Assembly: GCA_963675625.1 (NCBI GenBank)
Contig: OY776497.1
Span: 62,001 to 126,000 of the forward strand
Direction of reading: 5' to 3'
From: F22 sp963675625
GTDB taxonomy: Bacteria > Bacteroidota > Bacteroidia > Bacteroidales > Bacteroidaceae
Length of the DNA: 64,000 nt
Position numbers and translations under genes: made by a program
Notes under the pieces: model-generated
Seen by the model: only the letters and a program-made list of their open reading frames with translations
The model's database searches: none
Told to the model about the DNA's origin: nothing
In this document: positions 44,226 to 53,366 of the stretch, piece by piece
How positions within the stretch are numbered: position 1 is the first letter of the stretch
Layout: each line of letters opens with the position of its first letter

Positions 44226-45430
44226 AAATAGCCGTTATCAGTGGAAAAGGAGGCACAGGAAAATCAAGCATTACGGCCGATTTTATCGCCCAAAGCCAAT
44301 CGACCTTTGCGATCGACTGCGATGTCGATGCGGCCAACTTATATCTCCTATTTGACCAACAAGTTGAGGAACGAGGCAGCTATGTTTCTGGTGAACATCC
44401 AGTGATTGATCCAGAAGCATGTATTGCCTGTGGACAGTGTGTAGACCACTGTCACTACAACGCCTTATCTTTGATCGATGATATGGTGCGTGTCGACGAG
44501 ATTGCATGCGAAGGTTGCGAACTGTGTAGTCGAGTGTGCCCAGTTGGAGCAATTTCCATGCACCACGACCACGAAAGCAGTATGTACTACGGTCCCTTCC
44601 GTTTCGGATATATGGCCCGTGCACGCCTTTATCCAGGCGAAGAAAACTCTGGTAAACTCATCAACGAACTTCGTACTCGTGCCGATGAAATCATGCGCGA
44701 TAAGCATTACGACCACATGATTATGGACGGCCCTCCAGGTATCGGATGCCCAGTCATCTCTACTATAACAGGTGTCGATATGATTGTCATGTGCACCGAA
44801 CCCACACGTTCTGGTATAGAAGACTTGAAACGAGTGGCTCAGCTAGCTCAAGAATTTTGTAGCAAGCGAGCTGTCGTCATCAATAAATACGATTTGGATG
44901 AAACATGTACCAATCAAATAGAAGATTGGTGTCATAAGCAAGATATTCCTGTAGTAGCCAAGGTGCCCTTTGACAAGCGAATGGTCGAAGCCATGCTTGC
45001 TAAACAAAGCATCTCAGAGTACGCCCCCGATTCGGCATGTGCTCTCGCCCTACAAGAAGCCCTAGAGAAGATTCTCACTATCGGTAAAAAGAATGTAGAG
45101 AAGGATGCTCACACAGTATCTGGAAACAAAGAAGATACTCAAGAGAAAGAAACGATTGAACTAAAAAACACTACAAGTATGCCTAACAGAGACAAAACAG
45201 GTCCTGCACAAGCAGGCACAACACAAGGTATGGGTCAAGGCCAAGGTCGTGGCTTAGGCGGTTGTTGTACAAGCGATGCATCTGGTCAAGGACGCGGTCA
45301 AGGTAGAGGCCTCGGCAGAGGTTTAGGACAAGGACGCGGACGTGGCTGCAACGACGGTGCAGGCAAAGGTAGAGGTTGTGGTCAAGGCCGACGCAAGTCG
45401 GGCATGGGCCGCGGCTTTGGGAACAACTAG
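44222..45430 (+). CDS. MinD/Mrp-type ATPase with ferredoxin and GRG-rich tail (second)
   Basis: A 402-residue paralogue of the preceding ATPase. Walker A SGKGGTGKSS, clusters CIACGQCVDHCHYNA and CEGCELCSRVCPVGAI, switch MDGPPGIGCPV. Residues ~285-330 are a charged linker, then ~70 residues of low complexity built from GQGRG/GRGLG units with four Cys (GGCC, GRGCND, GRGCGQ). That tail is not part of the usual fold; separate small proteins with Met/Gly/Arg-rich tails are known beside NifX-like genes, so this may be a fusion. A terminator follows. Confidence 0.88.
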   Translation: MKIAVISGKGGTGKSSITADFIAQSQSTFAIDCDVDAANLYLLFDQQVEERGSYVSGEHPVIDPEACIACGQCVDHCHYNALSLIDDMVRVDEIACEGCELCSRVCPVGAISMHHDHESSMYYGPFRFGYMARARLYPGEENSGKLINELRTRADEIMRDKHYDHMIMDGPPGIGCPVISTITGVDMIVMCTEPTRSGIEDLKRVAQLAQEFCSKRAVVINKYDLDETCTNQIEDWCHKQDIPVVAKVPFDKRMVEAMLAKQSISEYAPDSACALALQEALEKILTIGKKNVEKDAHTVSGNKEDTQEKETIELKNTTSMPNRDKTGPAQAGTTQGMGQGQGRGLGGCCTSDASGQGRGQGRGLGRGLGQGRGRGCNDGAGKGRGCGQGRRKSGMGRGFGNN

Positions 45431-45452
45431 TTTATCTAGATTTAATAACACG

Positions 45453-45490
45453 TACGGAGAAGATTTTTATGATCTTCTCCGTATTCTTTT
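45453..45490 (+). terminator. Terminator of the ORP-like operon
   Basis: ACGGAGAAGAT (45454-45464) pairs with ATCTTCTCCGT (45472-45482), then ATTCTTTTTAT. Confidence 0.85.
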
Positions 45491-45497
45491 TATATCT

Positions 45498-45605
45498 TTA
45501 TCCATACAAATAATTATACACCATACCTAGTGCCAAGGCGCACCCTATACTCAAAAAGATCCCCACCAACATATATTCAGTTTTGGCCGTATTGCCATTT
45601 TTAGC
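45498..45605 (-). pseudogene. 3' remnant of a DUF3307-type membrane protein gene
   Basis: On the minus strand 35 codons read AKNGNTAKTEYMLVG, then IFLSIGCALALGMV and YNYLYG-stop. The TEYxLxGxxLSxGxA pattern is what I know as the C-terminal membrane segment of DUF3307 proteins. There is no upstream coding part: the frame runs straight into the TATCG palindromes at 45602-45669. Below the usual length cut-off for ORF calls. Identification rests on one short motif and is from memory of the family, so moderate only. Confidence 0.5.
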
Positions 45606-45669
45606 GATACAGTATAAATATCGCTATTATTGGCGATATATTAACATTATCGTTTTTATTGACGATAAT
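45602..45669. repeat. Array of three TATCG palindromes
   Basis: TAGCGATA/TATCGCTA (45602-45609 with 45619-45626), ATATCGC/GCGATAT (45618-45624 with 45633-45639) and ATTATCGT/ACGATAAT (45646-45653 with 45662-45669). The first two share an arm, so they exclude each other. The loops are similar (TATTATTG, TTTTATTG). It could be an operator array of the lost DUF3307 operon, or the end of the neighbouring kinase transcript. Confidence 0.7.
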
Positions 45670-45682
45670 TAAAGGTATCTGA

Positions 45683-46531
45683 CTACTGCCTGTCTCCATC
45701 TACCCATATCGCCCTTTTCATCCGCTGATACACCACACTATCTATCATCTGATGGGCTATTTGTTCACCATTCTCACATACAGGTAGTCTAAAATACACC
45801 GTACTTCCCAATCCCAAGCGAGAATACACCCCCACGCAGCCATCTAACAACCTAGCCGCCTCTATCATCAATGGAATACCCAATCCACTATTCTCAGTAA
45901 ACTGATCAATTTGAATAAATGAATTGAAAAGCATATGTACCTGCTCATCTCTTAATCCAATTCCAGTATCCTGAACATATAAGACCAAATCCTTTCCATC
46001 TATAAATCCTCCTACACGTACCTCTCCAAAACACGTGTATTTCAGTGCGTTATTAATAGCATTCCCCAACAATGTCTTAATCATCTGCCTATCCGTATGA
46101 ATGACTAAGTTCTTGACCTGAACATCACAGACCACCATTATCCTCGTATCATCATGGTTGACCACCCTTTTACTTTGTTCAATAATACCTGAGAGCATAC
46201 CCCAAACCTCTACCTGCTCATACACCACCTTGAGCGTCCCATTTTTCATCATAGATAAGAGCAACGTGTTATGAATCCACTTAGTCTGCAAGTGCCTTTT
46301 CACTTCTATTTTTCTCATGATTTTTTTGACATCTTCCACCGACTCCACATCATGATCATATACCATTCGCAGGCCCTTCACATACTTCCTTCTCTGTATA
46401 TCCAACAGATGCGCCACCATAAAATGCGTTATAGCTAAGAGCAATAAACTCCCCACGCATATCAACACAATATTGATGATATCCCAATATTGATCTATTA
46501 TCTTACTCAAATCTCCCATACCATATTTCAA
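45683..46531 (-). CDS. Sensor-histidine-kinase-like protein with weak H box
   Basis: A 282-residue membrane protein. One N-terminal membrane segment (about 18-42), a short helical linker, then a GHKL ATPase domain: N box NAINNALKYTCFGEV (in part NALKYT), G1 DTGIGLRDEQ, F box MLFNSFIQID, G2 SGLGIPL, G3 GLGSTVYFRLP. Where HisKA kinases have H-E-x-R-x-P-L, this protein has WIHNTLLLSM: the His is present but the Pro and the acidic neighbour are not. There is no sensor domain and no response-regulator gene nearby. It follows the membrane-HTH gene by 24 nt on the same strand, so it could signal to that protein. Confidence 0.75.
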   Translation of the reverse strand: MKYGMGDLSKIIDQYWDIINIVLICVGSLLLLAITHFMVAHLLDIQRRKYVKGLRMVYDHDVESVEDVKKIMRKIEVKRHLQTKWIHNTLLLSMMKNGTLKVVYEQVEVWGMLSGIIEQSKRVVNHDDTRIMVVCDVQVKNLVIHTDRQMIKTLLGNAINNALKYTCFGEVRVGGFIDGKDLVLYVQDTGIGLRDEQVHMLFNSFIQIDQFTENSGLGIPLMIEAARLLDGCVGVYSRLGLGSTVYFRLPVCENGEQIAHQMIDSVVYQRMKRAIWVDGDRQ

Positions 46532-46555
46532 ACTATTAGATTTTCTACGTGCTCT

Positions 46556-47179
46556 TTATAAAAATTCAATACGCGACAAGACCTCTTGTGGAAATTTTTT
46601 CCTCAATCTATATCTCATCGTATAGATACTAGTTGGTGCCACCTGAAATATTGTCGCCACATCCGTGACACACATGCCCACACTAAAACAGATCATATAC
46701 CGCACATCACTAGCTGTGATTGATTTGTCCGACATCTTTCGGATTTCTTCAAACCTGTTCTCATCAAACTCTGTAAGCGCCCTGAGTGCCCTGTCTTTTA
46801 ATGTGCTTGACAGTGTACTATGTAGCACTAGATTCTTGACTTCCATCCATTCTTTAACGGATGGGAAAGATAGCTTGATCTCAGGCATTGCAGGTGTCCT
46901 AACCGTATCTTCTTCCACAGTATTCTCACTATGCTTTCTCCTAATAAATAGATAAAGCCACCACAATAATAAAATACAGGCTATTGAAATCCCCAGCCAC
47001 ATAGCTAGCGACAAAAACAAACTGTGCGTGGTCGACGAATTATCTACCCAATTGGCTTGATCCATCCATAACCGATCCATCTTCCCCAATCTAGGTGCCA
47101 ATCTTTTAGCCCCCATCAGTTGATCTATCATCAAAAAAAACATATTGTGTATGTTCTCCAATATCATAATATATATCAC
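46556..47179 (-). CDS. Membrane-anchored HTH protein without periplasmic domain
   Basis: A 207-residue protein. A single membrane segment (about 53-78, LFLSLAMWLGISIACILLLW in part) separates a short N-terminus from a cytoplasmic part that ends in a LuxR-like HTH: DVRYMICFSVGMCVTDVATI, FQVAPTSIYTMRYRLRKKF. The end is clearly homologous to that of the 505-residue TPR protein encoded upstream (DVTILLNVEPTTVYAVRYRI). It has lost or never had the TPR sensor region. The start is uncertain; internal ATGs at residues 5, 13 and 17 are possible. Together with the kinase-like gene it forms a two-gene unit. Confidence 0.68.
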   Translation of the reverse strand: MIYIMILENIHNMFFLMIDQLMGAKRLAPRLGKMDRLWMDQANWVDNSSTTHSLFLSLAMWLGISIACILLLWWLYLFIRRKHSENTVEEDTVRTPAMPEIKLSFPSVKEWMEVKNLVLHSTLSSTLKDRALRALTEFDENRFEEIRKMSDKSITASDVRYMICFSVGMCVTDVATIFQVAPTSIYTMRYRLRKKFPQEVLSRIEFL

Positions 47180-47362
47180 TCATTAATTCATTTATATACA
47201 CCTGCATCTCGCAATTGTCCCCATGTGTACCAACAAAGATATTGCATTCAACATAATCCCATATGCACAGCATCTGTATTAAGTATATAGACAGCATCAA
47301 ATACAAGTTCACACGAAACATATAGACAACATTTGATTCCTTTTATACCTACATGCATTCCC

Positions 47363-48880
47363 TTATTGAAAAGTAGTCAGAGCATCATGTGCCTTTTTGG
47401 GAAATTTCTTTTTAATCCTGTATCGCACAGCATACACAGTAGTTGGTTCCACATTCAGCAAAATCGTGACGTCTTGTACAGTAATTTCAATCAGGAAACA
47501 AAGAATATAGTACTTGTCAGTCGATGTCAATCGTTTAGTAGACTTTGATAATATTTCCTCTAGATACCCATAATTTATATCCTCCAACGAAGCTAAATAT
47601 CTCTTTTTGCGTTCCTCTGGAATAATCTGGTTACATAAGATACTTTGTCGCAATTTATCCGATTGATTTTTCAAATTACGATATTCCAAAGTAATTTTTG
47701 TGGCCAATTCATGTACAGGATGTTTTTCAGCTACGGGGATAGATGGACTTTTTGACACGGTATCCACGCTTCCCCTTTTCAATCGACATACTCGGTAGCC
47801 TATATACAAACCTGTACCTATCAACCCCAGCCATAAAATGAGAAATAAGACAACATGCCGCACACCAGCATGTGCTGCATTCATTTTTTCTAATGCCATT
47901 TCTTGGGCACACATATCAGCATATTTTGAGGCTACTTTCTGCAAAGCCATCTGACGCAAACGAGACCTCCTCTCTTGGCACTGAATAATCGAATCGGCAT
48001 ATTGCAATGCCGCCACATAATCCTTTTTTTCTTGATAGATGTCATGCAAACAAAAAAGACAAGCCATCCGAGATGATTGATAGCTTAAAGGTGACATATG
48101 TTGAGCATCCAAATAGGTCATAGCTCGCTTCACATCTTGTAGAGCCTCTTTCGTATTATGTTTTTTAAGATGCATGTAGGCCTCTAGATTATTGCTCTTA
48201 ATCATATACTCAGAATATGCTGCACTATCGTTCTCTTTTGATATGCGATTGGCCCAATCTTTCCCTATATTTAGATACTTCTGTACACTATCTGTAGCCT
48301 GATCTACATCAAATTTTTCGTGTATCAAGGCTATATTGTAGTATAACCACATAGGCTCTATTTTATTTCTTTCTATCTGCTTGTTTGGAATCATCTTTAA
48401 GTACCTTACAGCCTCTTGATACTGCGACACCACATACGGCATTTTTTCAGAAGAAACACTATCGGAATCGCTCAAAAGTTGCTCCATCATAAACGTGGCC
48501 CGCAAAGTATACCAATGATAACAAATCACAGGTGTATCATATTTTTCTAACAACCGCTTATATTGCTTCGTCAAAACCTTAATATAATCTCCATCTCGTA
48601 TTTCATAATGATATTGAGCCAATTGAAAGTACAGTACACTCATCCACTCCCCCCACTTTTCTTCCCTTTTATCGGTAGATCTACTATGCGCCAACATATA
48701 ATCACGTATGTTTGATTCAATAGCAGTAGTATCAGTAATATACCTCGTTGTAAATGACAACATTTCATGCGCTAATACCTTATCAATATCTTTTGTTGAG
48801 ATAGGAGATGCTTGTGTGCAACTAGTTATCAATAGAAGTACACATAATATATTGCACACAGTAAAAAAATAAGTTTTCAT
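47363..48880 (-). CDS. TPR lipoprotein-type sensor with membrane segment and HTH
   Basis: A 505-residue protein starting at 48880, where a lipoprotein signal begins (MKTYFFTVCNILCVLLLITSC); an ATG 45 nt upstream adds residues that do not fit. Residues ~30-330 are helical TPR-like repeats, followed by one membrane segment (about 345-365, HVVLFLILWLGLIGTGLYIG), a coiled region and a C-terminal HTH (STDKYYILCFLIEITVQDVT, LLNVEPTTVYAVRYRIKKK). Bacteroidota use such one-protein 'sensor-membrane-DNA-binding' regulators (DUF6377-like). A periplasmic signal would act on transcription directly. Targets are unknown; the short paralogue downstream is one candidate partner. Confidence 0.75.
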   Translation of the reverse strand: MKTYFFTVCNILCVLLLITSCTQASPISTKDIDKVLAHEMLSFTTRYITDTTAIESNIRDYMLAHSRSTDKREEKWGEWMSVLYFQLAQYHYEIRDGDYIKVLTKQYKRLLEKYDTPVICYHWYTLRATFMMEQLLSDSDSVSSEKMPYVVSQYQEAVRYLKMIPNKQIERNKIEPMWLYYNIALIHEKFDVDQATDSVQKYLNIGKDWANRISKENDSAAYSEYMIKSNNLEAYMHLKKHNTKEALQDVKRAMTYLDAQHMSPLSYQSSRMACLFCLHDIYQEKKDYVAALQYADSIIQCQERRSRLRQMALQKVASKYADMCAQEMALEKMNAAHAGVRHVVLFLILWLGLIGTGLYIGYRVCRLKRGSVDTVSKSPSIPVAEKHPVHELATKITLEYRNLKNQSDKLRQSILCNQIIPEERKKRYLASLEDINYGYLEEILSKSTKRLTSTDKYYILCFLIEITVQDVTILLNVEPTTVYAVRYRIKKKFPKKAHDALTTFQ

Positions 48881-49508
48881 AATATAATAGGAACTAAGTA
48901 TTTTACAAGACATGTTTCTATACACATCTCACTAGTGTATATATCTAAATCAGTGTTTTTGGATAAACTATAATATCGTATCACATTGTGGTTTGAACAT
49001 AGATTAGAAAGCTACCTATAGATATACACTTGAATTTTAAGAGTTGCTTTTTTAATAGGAGACAGATACAAGATTATTTATTAAGCACTGCCTAATCTTT
49101 AATAGATTACTTTGTTGAGTTTGCATGATCATATTTTTTGTTCATAAATAGGTAAAAGCACTATCCATATTTGTTTAATCACAAATCATTCCCACGAGAA
49201 GACATATGATTAAACATACATAGATATGCATTAATTTTAGATGACAAAGATATATGTTCTATTTAAACAATCATATATACAGAATCTATATAAAAAATAT
49301 ACAGACTATACAAAGTTACCTTCACCAAAGCAATTATGTAAATTAGTATATAGATCAGTCTACATCATTATCATGTAGAAAACATAGCACATACTAAATA
49401 GCATATAGAAAGCATGCATAAAACGTTTGTGCTTATTAAATATATTACGACCTATTTAAATAAAAAATAATGTAATGAGAAACAATATAAAAGAATAATT
49501 TGATGTAC
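48881..49508. other. AT-rich gap without a gene
   Basis: About 630 bp with no credible ORF. A minus-strand -7-like CAAAGATA at 49245-49252 and CAAAGTTA at 49311-49318 are too far from the 48880 start to assign. I see no RNA gene or IS end. Confidence 0.6.
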
Positions 49509-50543
49509 TTACTTTTTAAAATTGAAATACTTCAACACTGCATTAGCAGAAGCACGCCCAATAGTTGAAGAACATTCAGACACTACTGAAGGCATAGTGA
49601 TTAAAGCCGATTTGATTGCTTTTTTTCGGACATCCCTTTTTGACTTACCTGTAATATTAGCTGCTCCTCTCTCAACATACATTTTGGCAACATATCCAAT
49701 ACGCAAAGTCATGAGTGCATTTGTCGATCCTTGTAAAAGAGAACTCACAACAACTCCAGGGATTTTAATCTTAGAAAAAAGACTTGTCATAAAGTGACCC
49801 GAGCCGCCATCCTCTATTCCAATATGCTCACCACTAGTCACTTCATCGTGAAAGACATCCTCAAATGGTGTTACGCTATCCATACCCATCAAAGCATCAG
49901 ATACCACATAAGAGATTAAAGCTGTCGATAATATTCGACAACATTGCTTAAATAATTGTGGTCTGGTTGGTTTAAACCCAGAAGATAAAATAATGTCTTC
50001 AAGCATCTTCAGGTTAAGTACCATCACCGATAGACTGTCCAATGTGCTATTCTGAGATATAGCGGTAACTAGAAAAACCGTTTTAGCCCACTCCTTGATT
50101 TTGCCGTTAATGCCCATTAAGACATAATCACTACCATCAAAACGTGCGTTCACTTCCGATTTAATAACCAACAACAGTTCCTCTCTATTTGTCGCATGCA
50201 TTGAGAGATTTCGTTTTAATTCTGCTTGATGTACTTTTCTTTGCTCTTTGGGGATATAGCGACAATTCTTAACCAACTGCATCCCAAAACGATGCAATTG
50301 ATCAGCATTCCAAGTATCATCAATTTGCAATGCAGGCATTTCTGGAGATAGATAAATCTTAGCTATTGGTCGAATGACCCATACTACAAACAATAGAATA
50401 ATAATTATATATAATATATATTCCAACCAGTATAAATGAGTAATGGAAGTTATTTTTTCACCAATCACAATCACATTCCCAACAAGTACCAATACAATAG
50501 CCCCAACAAGTATTGCTACTATAATCAGCAAATTCCTTTTCAT
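49509..50543 (-). CDS. DUF697-like (YcjF-type) membrane protein
   Basis: A 344-residue protein. Two membrane segments at the N-terminus (about 5-25 and 38-60), a polar middle (PEMPALQIDDTWNADQLHRF, then a helical stretch), and a C-terminal hydrophobic, Gly/Ala-rich part (KTVFLVTAISQNSTLDSLSV onwards to about 310) like the DUF697 domain. DUF697 proteins associate with membranes and often with GTPases, but no GTPase gene lies here. The next gene upstream, 10 nt away, encodes a smaller protein of the same kind. Confidence 0.65.
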   Translation of the reverse strand: MKRNLLIIVAILVGAIVLVLVGNVIVIGEKITSITHLYWLEYILYIIIILLFVVWVIRPIAKIYLSPEMPALQIDDTWNADQLHRFGMQLVKNCRYIPKEQRKVHQAELKRNLSMHATNREELLLVIKSEVNARFDGSDYVLMGINGKIKEWAKTVFLVTAISQNSTLDSLSVMVLNLKMLEDIILSSGFKPTRPQLFKQCCRILSTALISYVVSDALMGMDSVTPFEDVFHDEVTSGEHIGIEDGGSGHFMTSLFSKIKIPGVVVSSLLQGSTNALMTLRIGYVAKMYVERGAANITGKSKRDVRKKAIKSALITMPSVVSECSSTIGRASANAVLKYFNFKK

Positions 50544-50553
50544 AAGCTATTAA

Positions 50554-51057
50554 TTAGTTAATCGTTCTCATTATTGCCCCACCGATTTCATCCCAAAATT
50601 CGCCAAATTCACTTCGTGTAGGTACATGGCAAACCGCTTTCACCACTTGTGCAGCGATTTCCATTCCAGCATCCGTTCCACTTATAGCACCAAATATTTT
50701 GTCCATTCGCCGTCCGACGGCAAAGGTGAAATATCCATTTAATAAGGCATTCACTACAGGAATGGCCAACAACGAAATGCCACCAGTAAAAAAAGCAAGC
50801 ACTATTGGAATACCCCAACTAAAGATCCTACTTCCCGTCCAATAAGCACCAATTCCAGCAGCAACAGTCCCTACAAATTTTATTGGTTCTTCCGAGAAAA
50901 TCACCTGATTATCTTTAGCGATTTTAGTCATCATCCTCAACCACAAACCTCCCACAACAGCCAAATCTATTCCAGGGAAGAAAGCACCAGGCAGAGCTGC
51001 CACAGCCGCGGCTAAGCTCGTCTCATTTATTACTTTTTTGACATCATAACTGGCCAT
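50554..51057 (-). CDS. Small DUF697/EcsC-like membrane protein
   Basis: A 167-residue protein starting at 51057 (MASYDVKKVINETSLAAAVA); the ATG at 51093 adds an unlikely leader. Hydrophobic Gly/Ala-rich helices (AALPGAFFPGIDLAVVGGLW, FVGTVAAGIGAYWTGSRI, PIVLAFFTGGISLLAIPVV) and a short amphipathic C-terminus. It resembles the DUF697 core alone. It heads the two-gene unit with the 344-residue protein, suggesting a membrane complex of unknown role. Confidence 0.6.
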   Translation of the reverse strand: MASYDVKKVINETSLAAAVAALPGAFFPGIDLAVVGGLWLRMMTKIAKDNQVIFSEEPIKFVGTVAAGIGAYWTGSRIFSWGIPIVLAFFTGGISLLAIPVVNALLNGYFTFAVGRRMDKIFGAISGTDAGMEIAAQVVKAVCHVPTRSEFGEFWDEIGGAIMRTIN

Positions 51058-51531
51058 ATAACAATATATTTTGTTTAACAACACTATAGACACCGAACAT
51101 CATACATATCCACGTTTTTCTAACAAACATGAATGATAATAAAAGACACCACCCGCTAATCACTTAGAAGGTGGAGGAATTCGACAAACGAAGAGCTCTT
51201 ATCACTAAGAAAACTCTCATTAAATTATTTACAAGCCCCCACCAGGTCTATTAATTTAAACAAACAATCTTATGGAATGAGTTTACACAAATCTACATAT
51301 CATCTTTCAACTTAGCAAAAAAAAGTAGCTTTAATGATCAATATTTACAAAATGTCTTACAAACGAAATATTCGTGAAACACATTCGTAATAAAAGCCAT
51401 ATAGGAACTGAATTAAACAAGATTGACATAAAAAAAACCTACTAATCTCTTAGTAGGTAGAAAATGTAGTCGATCATTTTCACTGCGTAAATAATATCTT
51501 TTATATCTTTTGAGTAAGTGAAATAATGCTA
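51058..51531. other. Gap without a gene
   Basis: About 475 bp with no supported ORF. It holds the terminator of the Sel1 gene at 51430-51457. The rest is AT-rich and featureless to me. Confidence 0.6.
51430..51457 (-). terminator. Terminator of the Sel1-repeat gene
   Basis: CCTACTAA (51438-51445) pairs with TTAGTAGG (51450-51457); on the minus strand the stem is followed by eight T. Confidence 0.78.
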
Positions 51532-53064
51532 CTACTTCATCCTATTCAAAAAATGTCGTGCAGATTGATTCCCATTATCAGCCGCTAATTGTAACAACTT
51601 TCTCCCTTTTATCGAATCTTTGAGAACTCCTTGACCCATTACATACATGATCCCCAATCCACATTGTGCATTGGTATCCCCTTGTTTGGCAGCCAATTCA
51701 AAAAGCCCTGCCGCCTCTGTATAATTTTTATCTACTCCACGGCCAAAATAATACATCTGGCCTAGACTATTTTGCGCACTCGCACTACCTTGATCTGCTG
51801 CTAAACGGTAGTATTTGACCGCCTGCTTATAATCCTTAGTCACACCATAGCCATGCGCATAAATATACCCCATATTATTTTGTGCACTTGCATACCCTTG
51901 TTTAGCCGATAAGCGATAATACTTTACAGCCAGTGTCGAATCCTTAGCGACACCATACCCATTCAGATACATATGAGCCACATTATTCTGCGCCTTAGCA
52001 TTTCCCTGCTCCGCCGCCAATTGAAAATATTTCATAGCCTTTGCATAATCTTGAGTCACCCCCTTGCCAACATAATACATATCACCTAAACAATTTTGAC
52101 CATATGCATCATCTTGTTCAGCACTCAAGCGAAAATATTTCACAGCCTGCGCATAATCTTTATCCACTCCCACACCATAACGATACATATCTCCTACACA
52201 ATCTTGCGCCCTAGCACTACCCTGGTCCGCAGCCATCACATAGTAGGTACGTGCCTGCACATAGTCCTTAGCCACACCTTTGCCAGTAAGATACAAATCA
52301 CCTAGCATCTTTTGTGCAGATACATCTTTGCGTTTGGCAGCCAATTCATAATATTGTGCAGCTTGCTTATAATCTTGAGCTACTCCCCAACCTAAGTAGT
52401 ATAGATCACCTAAAGACCTTAATGCAGAGGCATACCCTTGGTCAGCAGCTAGATGCAAATACTTCAAAGCCAGTGTATAATCTTTGGGAATACTCTTCCC
52501 TATCGCATACGCATTGCCCAGACGACTTTGTGCCGAAGCATCCCCTTGATCAGCCCCCATACGATAATACTTAACTGCCTGTTTTCTATCACTATGCACA
52601 CCCTTACCGTAAGTATACAAATCCCCCAATCCGGAAAACACCGTCTTATCACCTTTATCGGCAGCTATTTGATACGCCACTAGAGCCTTCTTATAACATT
52701 TATCAGCTTGAATGGAATCTTTATGTACTCCATTCCCCAATTCATACAGAACCCCCATACTAAAGAAAGCATCCCCTTCACCTTGTTTGGCAGCCGCTTG
52801 ATAATACTTTAATGCCTGCGAATAATCTTTGGGAACTGCATTACCTGAGACATACATATTACCGAGTTCATTCTGCGCTTTGGCATGCCCTTGATCTGCA
52901 GCCACACAATAATATGCCGCAGCCTTTTCAAAATTCCCTTGCCTATACGACTTTTCACCTGTATGAAAGAGACTATCAAGTTGCGACTTTGAACTTTGTC
53001 CAAAAGCACAGGACATAGTCATGAATAGACTGACAACTAGCAACGATCGTTTGAGTAAATGCAT
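51532..53064 (-). CDS. Secreted Sel1-like repeat protein (12 full repeats)
   Basis: A 510-residue protein with a signal peptide (MHLLKRSLLVVSLFMTMSCAFGQ; in part MHLLKRSLLVVSLFMTMSC). A Cys at residue 19 gives a possible lipobox, MTMSC. The rest is twelve 36-residue Sel1 repeats plus a partial one, each of the form AxKYYxLAAxQGxAxAQxxL, GxMYxxGxGVxKDYxQ; the third is longer by seven residues. Such solenoids bind partner proteins in the periplasm or at the surface. A full promoter lies upstream and a terminator downstream, so it is a single-gene unit. Confidence 0.88.
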   Translation of the reverse strand: MHLLKRSLLVVSLFMTMSCAFGQSSKSQLDSLFHTGEKSYRQGNFEKAAAYYCVAADQGHAKAQNELGNMYVSGNAVPKDYSQALKYYQAAAKQGEGDAFFSMGVLYELGNGVHKDSIQADKCYKKALVAYQIAADKGDKTVFSGLGDLYTYGKGVHSDRKQAVKYYRMGADQGDASAQSRLGNAYAIGKSIPKDYTLALKYLHLAADQGYASALRSLGDLYYLGWGVAQDYKQAAQYYELAAKRKDVSAQKMLGDLYLTGKGVAKDYVQARTYYVMAADQGSARAQDCVGDMYRYGVGVDKDYAQAVKYFRLSAEQDDAYGQNCLGDMYYVGKGVTQDYAKAMKYFQLAAEQGNAKAQNNVAHMYLNGYGVAKDSTLAVKYYRLSAKQGYASAQNNMGYIYAHGYGVTKDYKQAVKYYRLAADQGSASAQNSLGQMYYFGRGVDKNYTEAAGLFELAAKQGDTNAQCGLGIMYVMGQGVLKDSIKGRKLLQLAADNGNQSARHFLNRMK

Positions 53065-53127
53065 CATTTTGTTTTGAGTTATGGATATATTATTAACATT
53101 AGCGTATGTATCTTTCGATTTACCCTA

Positions 53128-53158
53128 CAAAGATACGATCAAATTTATTCTCCACAAA
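53128..53158 (-). promoter_or_regulatory. Promoter of the Sel1-repeat gene
   Basis: CAAAGATA (53128-53135; TATCTTTG on the minus strand) and CAAA (53155-53158; TTTG) are 19 nt apart, a full consensus match 64 nt from the start codon. Confidence 0.7.
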
Positions 53159-53330
53159 CATTTGTTTCAGAATAACTGCACCATCCACAATCTGTAAAAT
53201 TTAGATATAAATCTGCAATATACAACAAATACCAACATATATAATATACCAAAATAACATACTTGTCTATTTTGAAGAATTAAAATCCAAAAAACCTCGA
53301 ATTAATAGATTTTATTTCGAAAATAAAATC

Positions 53331-53338
53331 TATATTTG
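53331..53338 (+). promoter_or_regulatory. -7 box of the PEGA lipoprotein gene
   Basis: TATATTTG lies 29 nt before the ATG at 53367. Confidence 0.55.
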
Positions 53339-53366
53339 CCTGACTTAAAAACAAATACAAGAATCA

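Noticed and set aside
42998..45430. Nitrogen-fixation genes
   Set aside because: NifX-like and ferredoxin-ATPase proteins are present, but no nitrogenase structural gene; the set fits the ORP-type operon.
51532..53064. CRISPR-like or other DNA repeat array
   Set aside because: The 108-bp periodicity is the coding of 36-residue Sel1 repeats.
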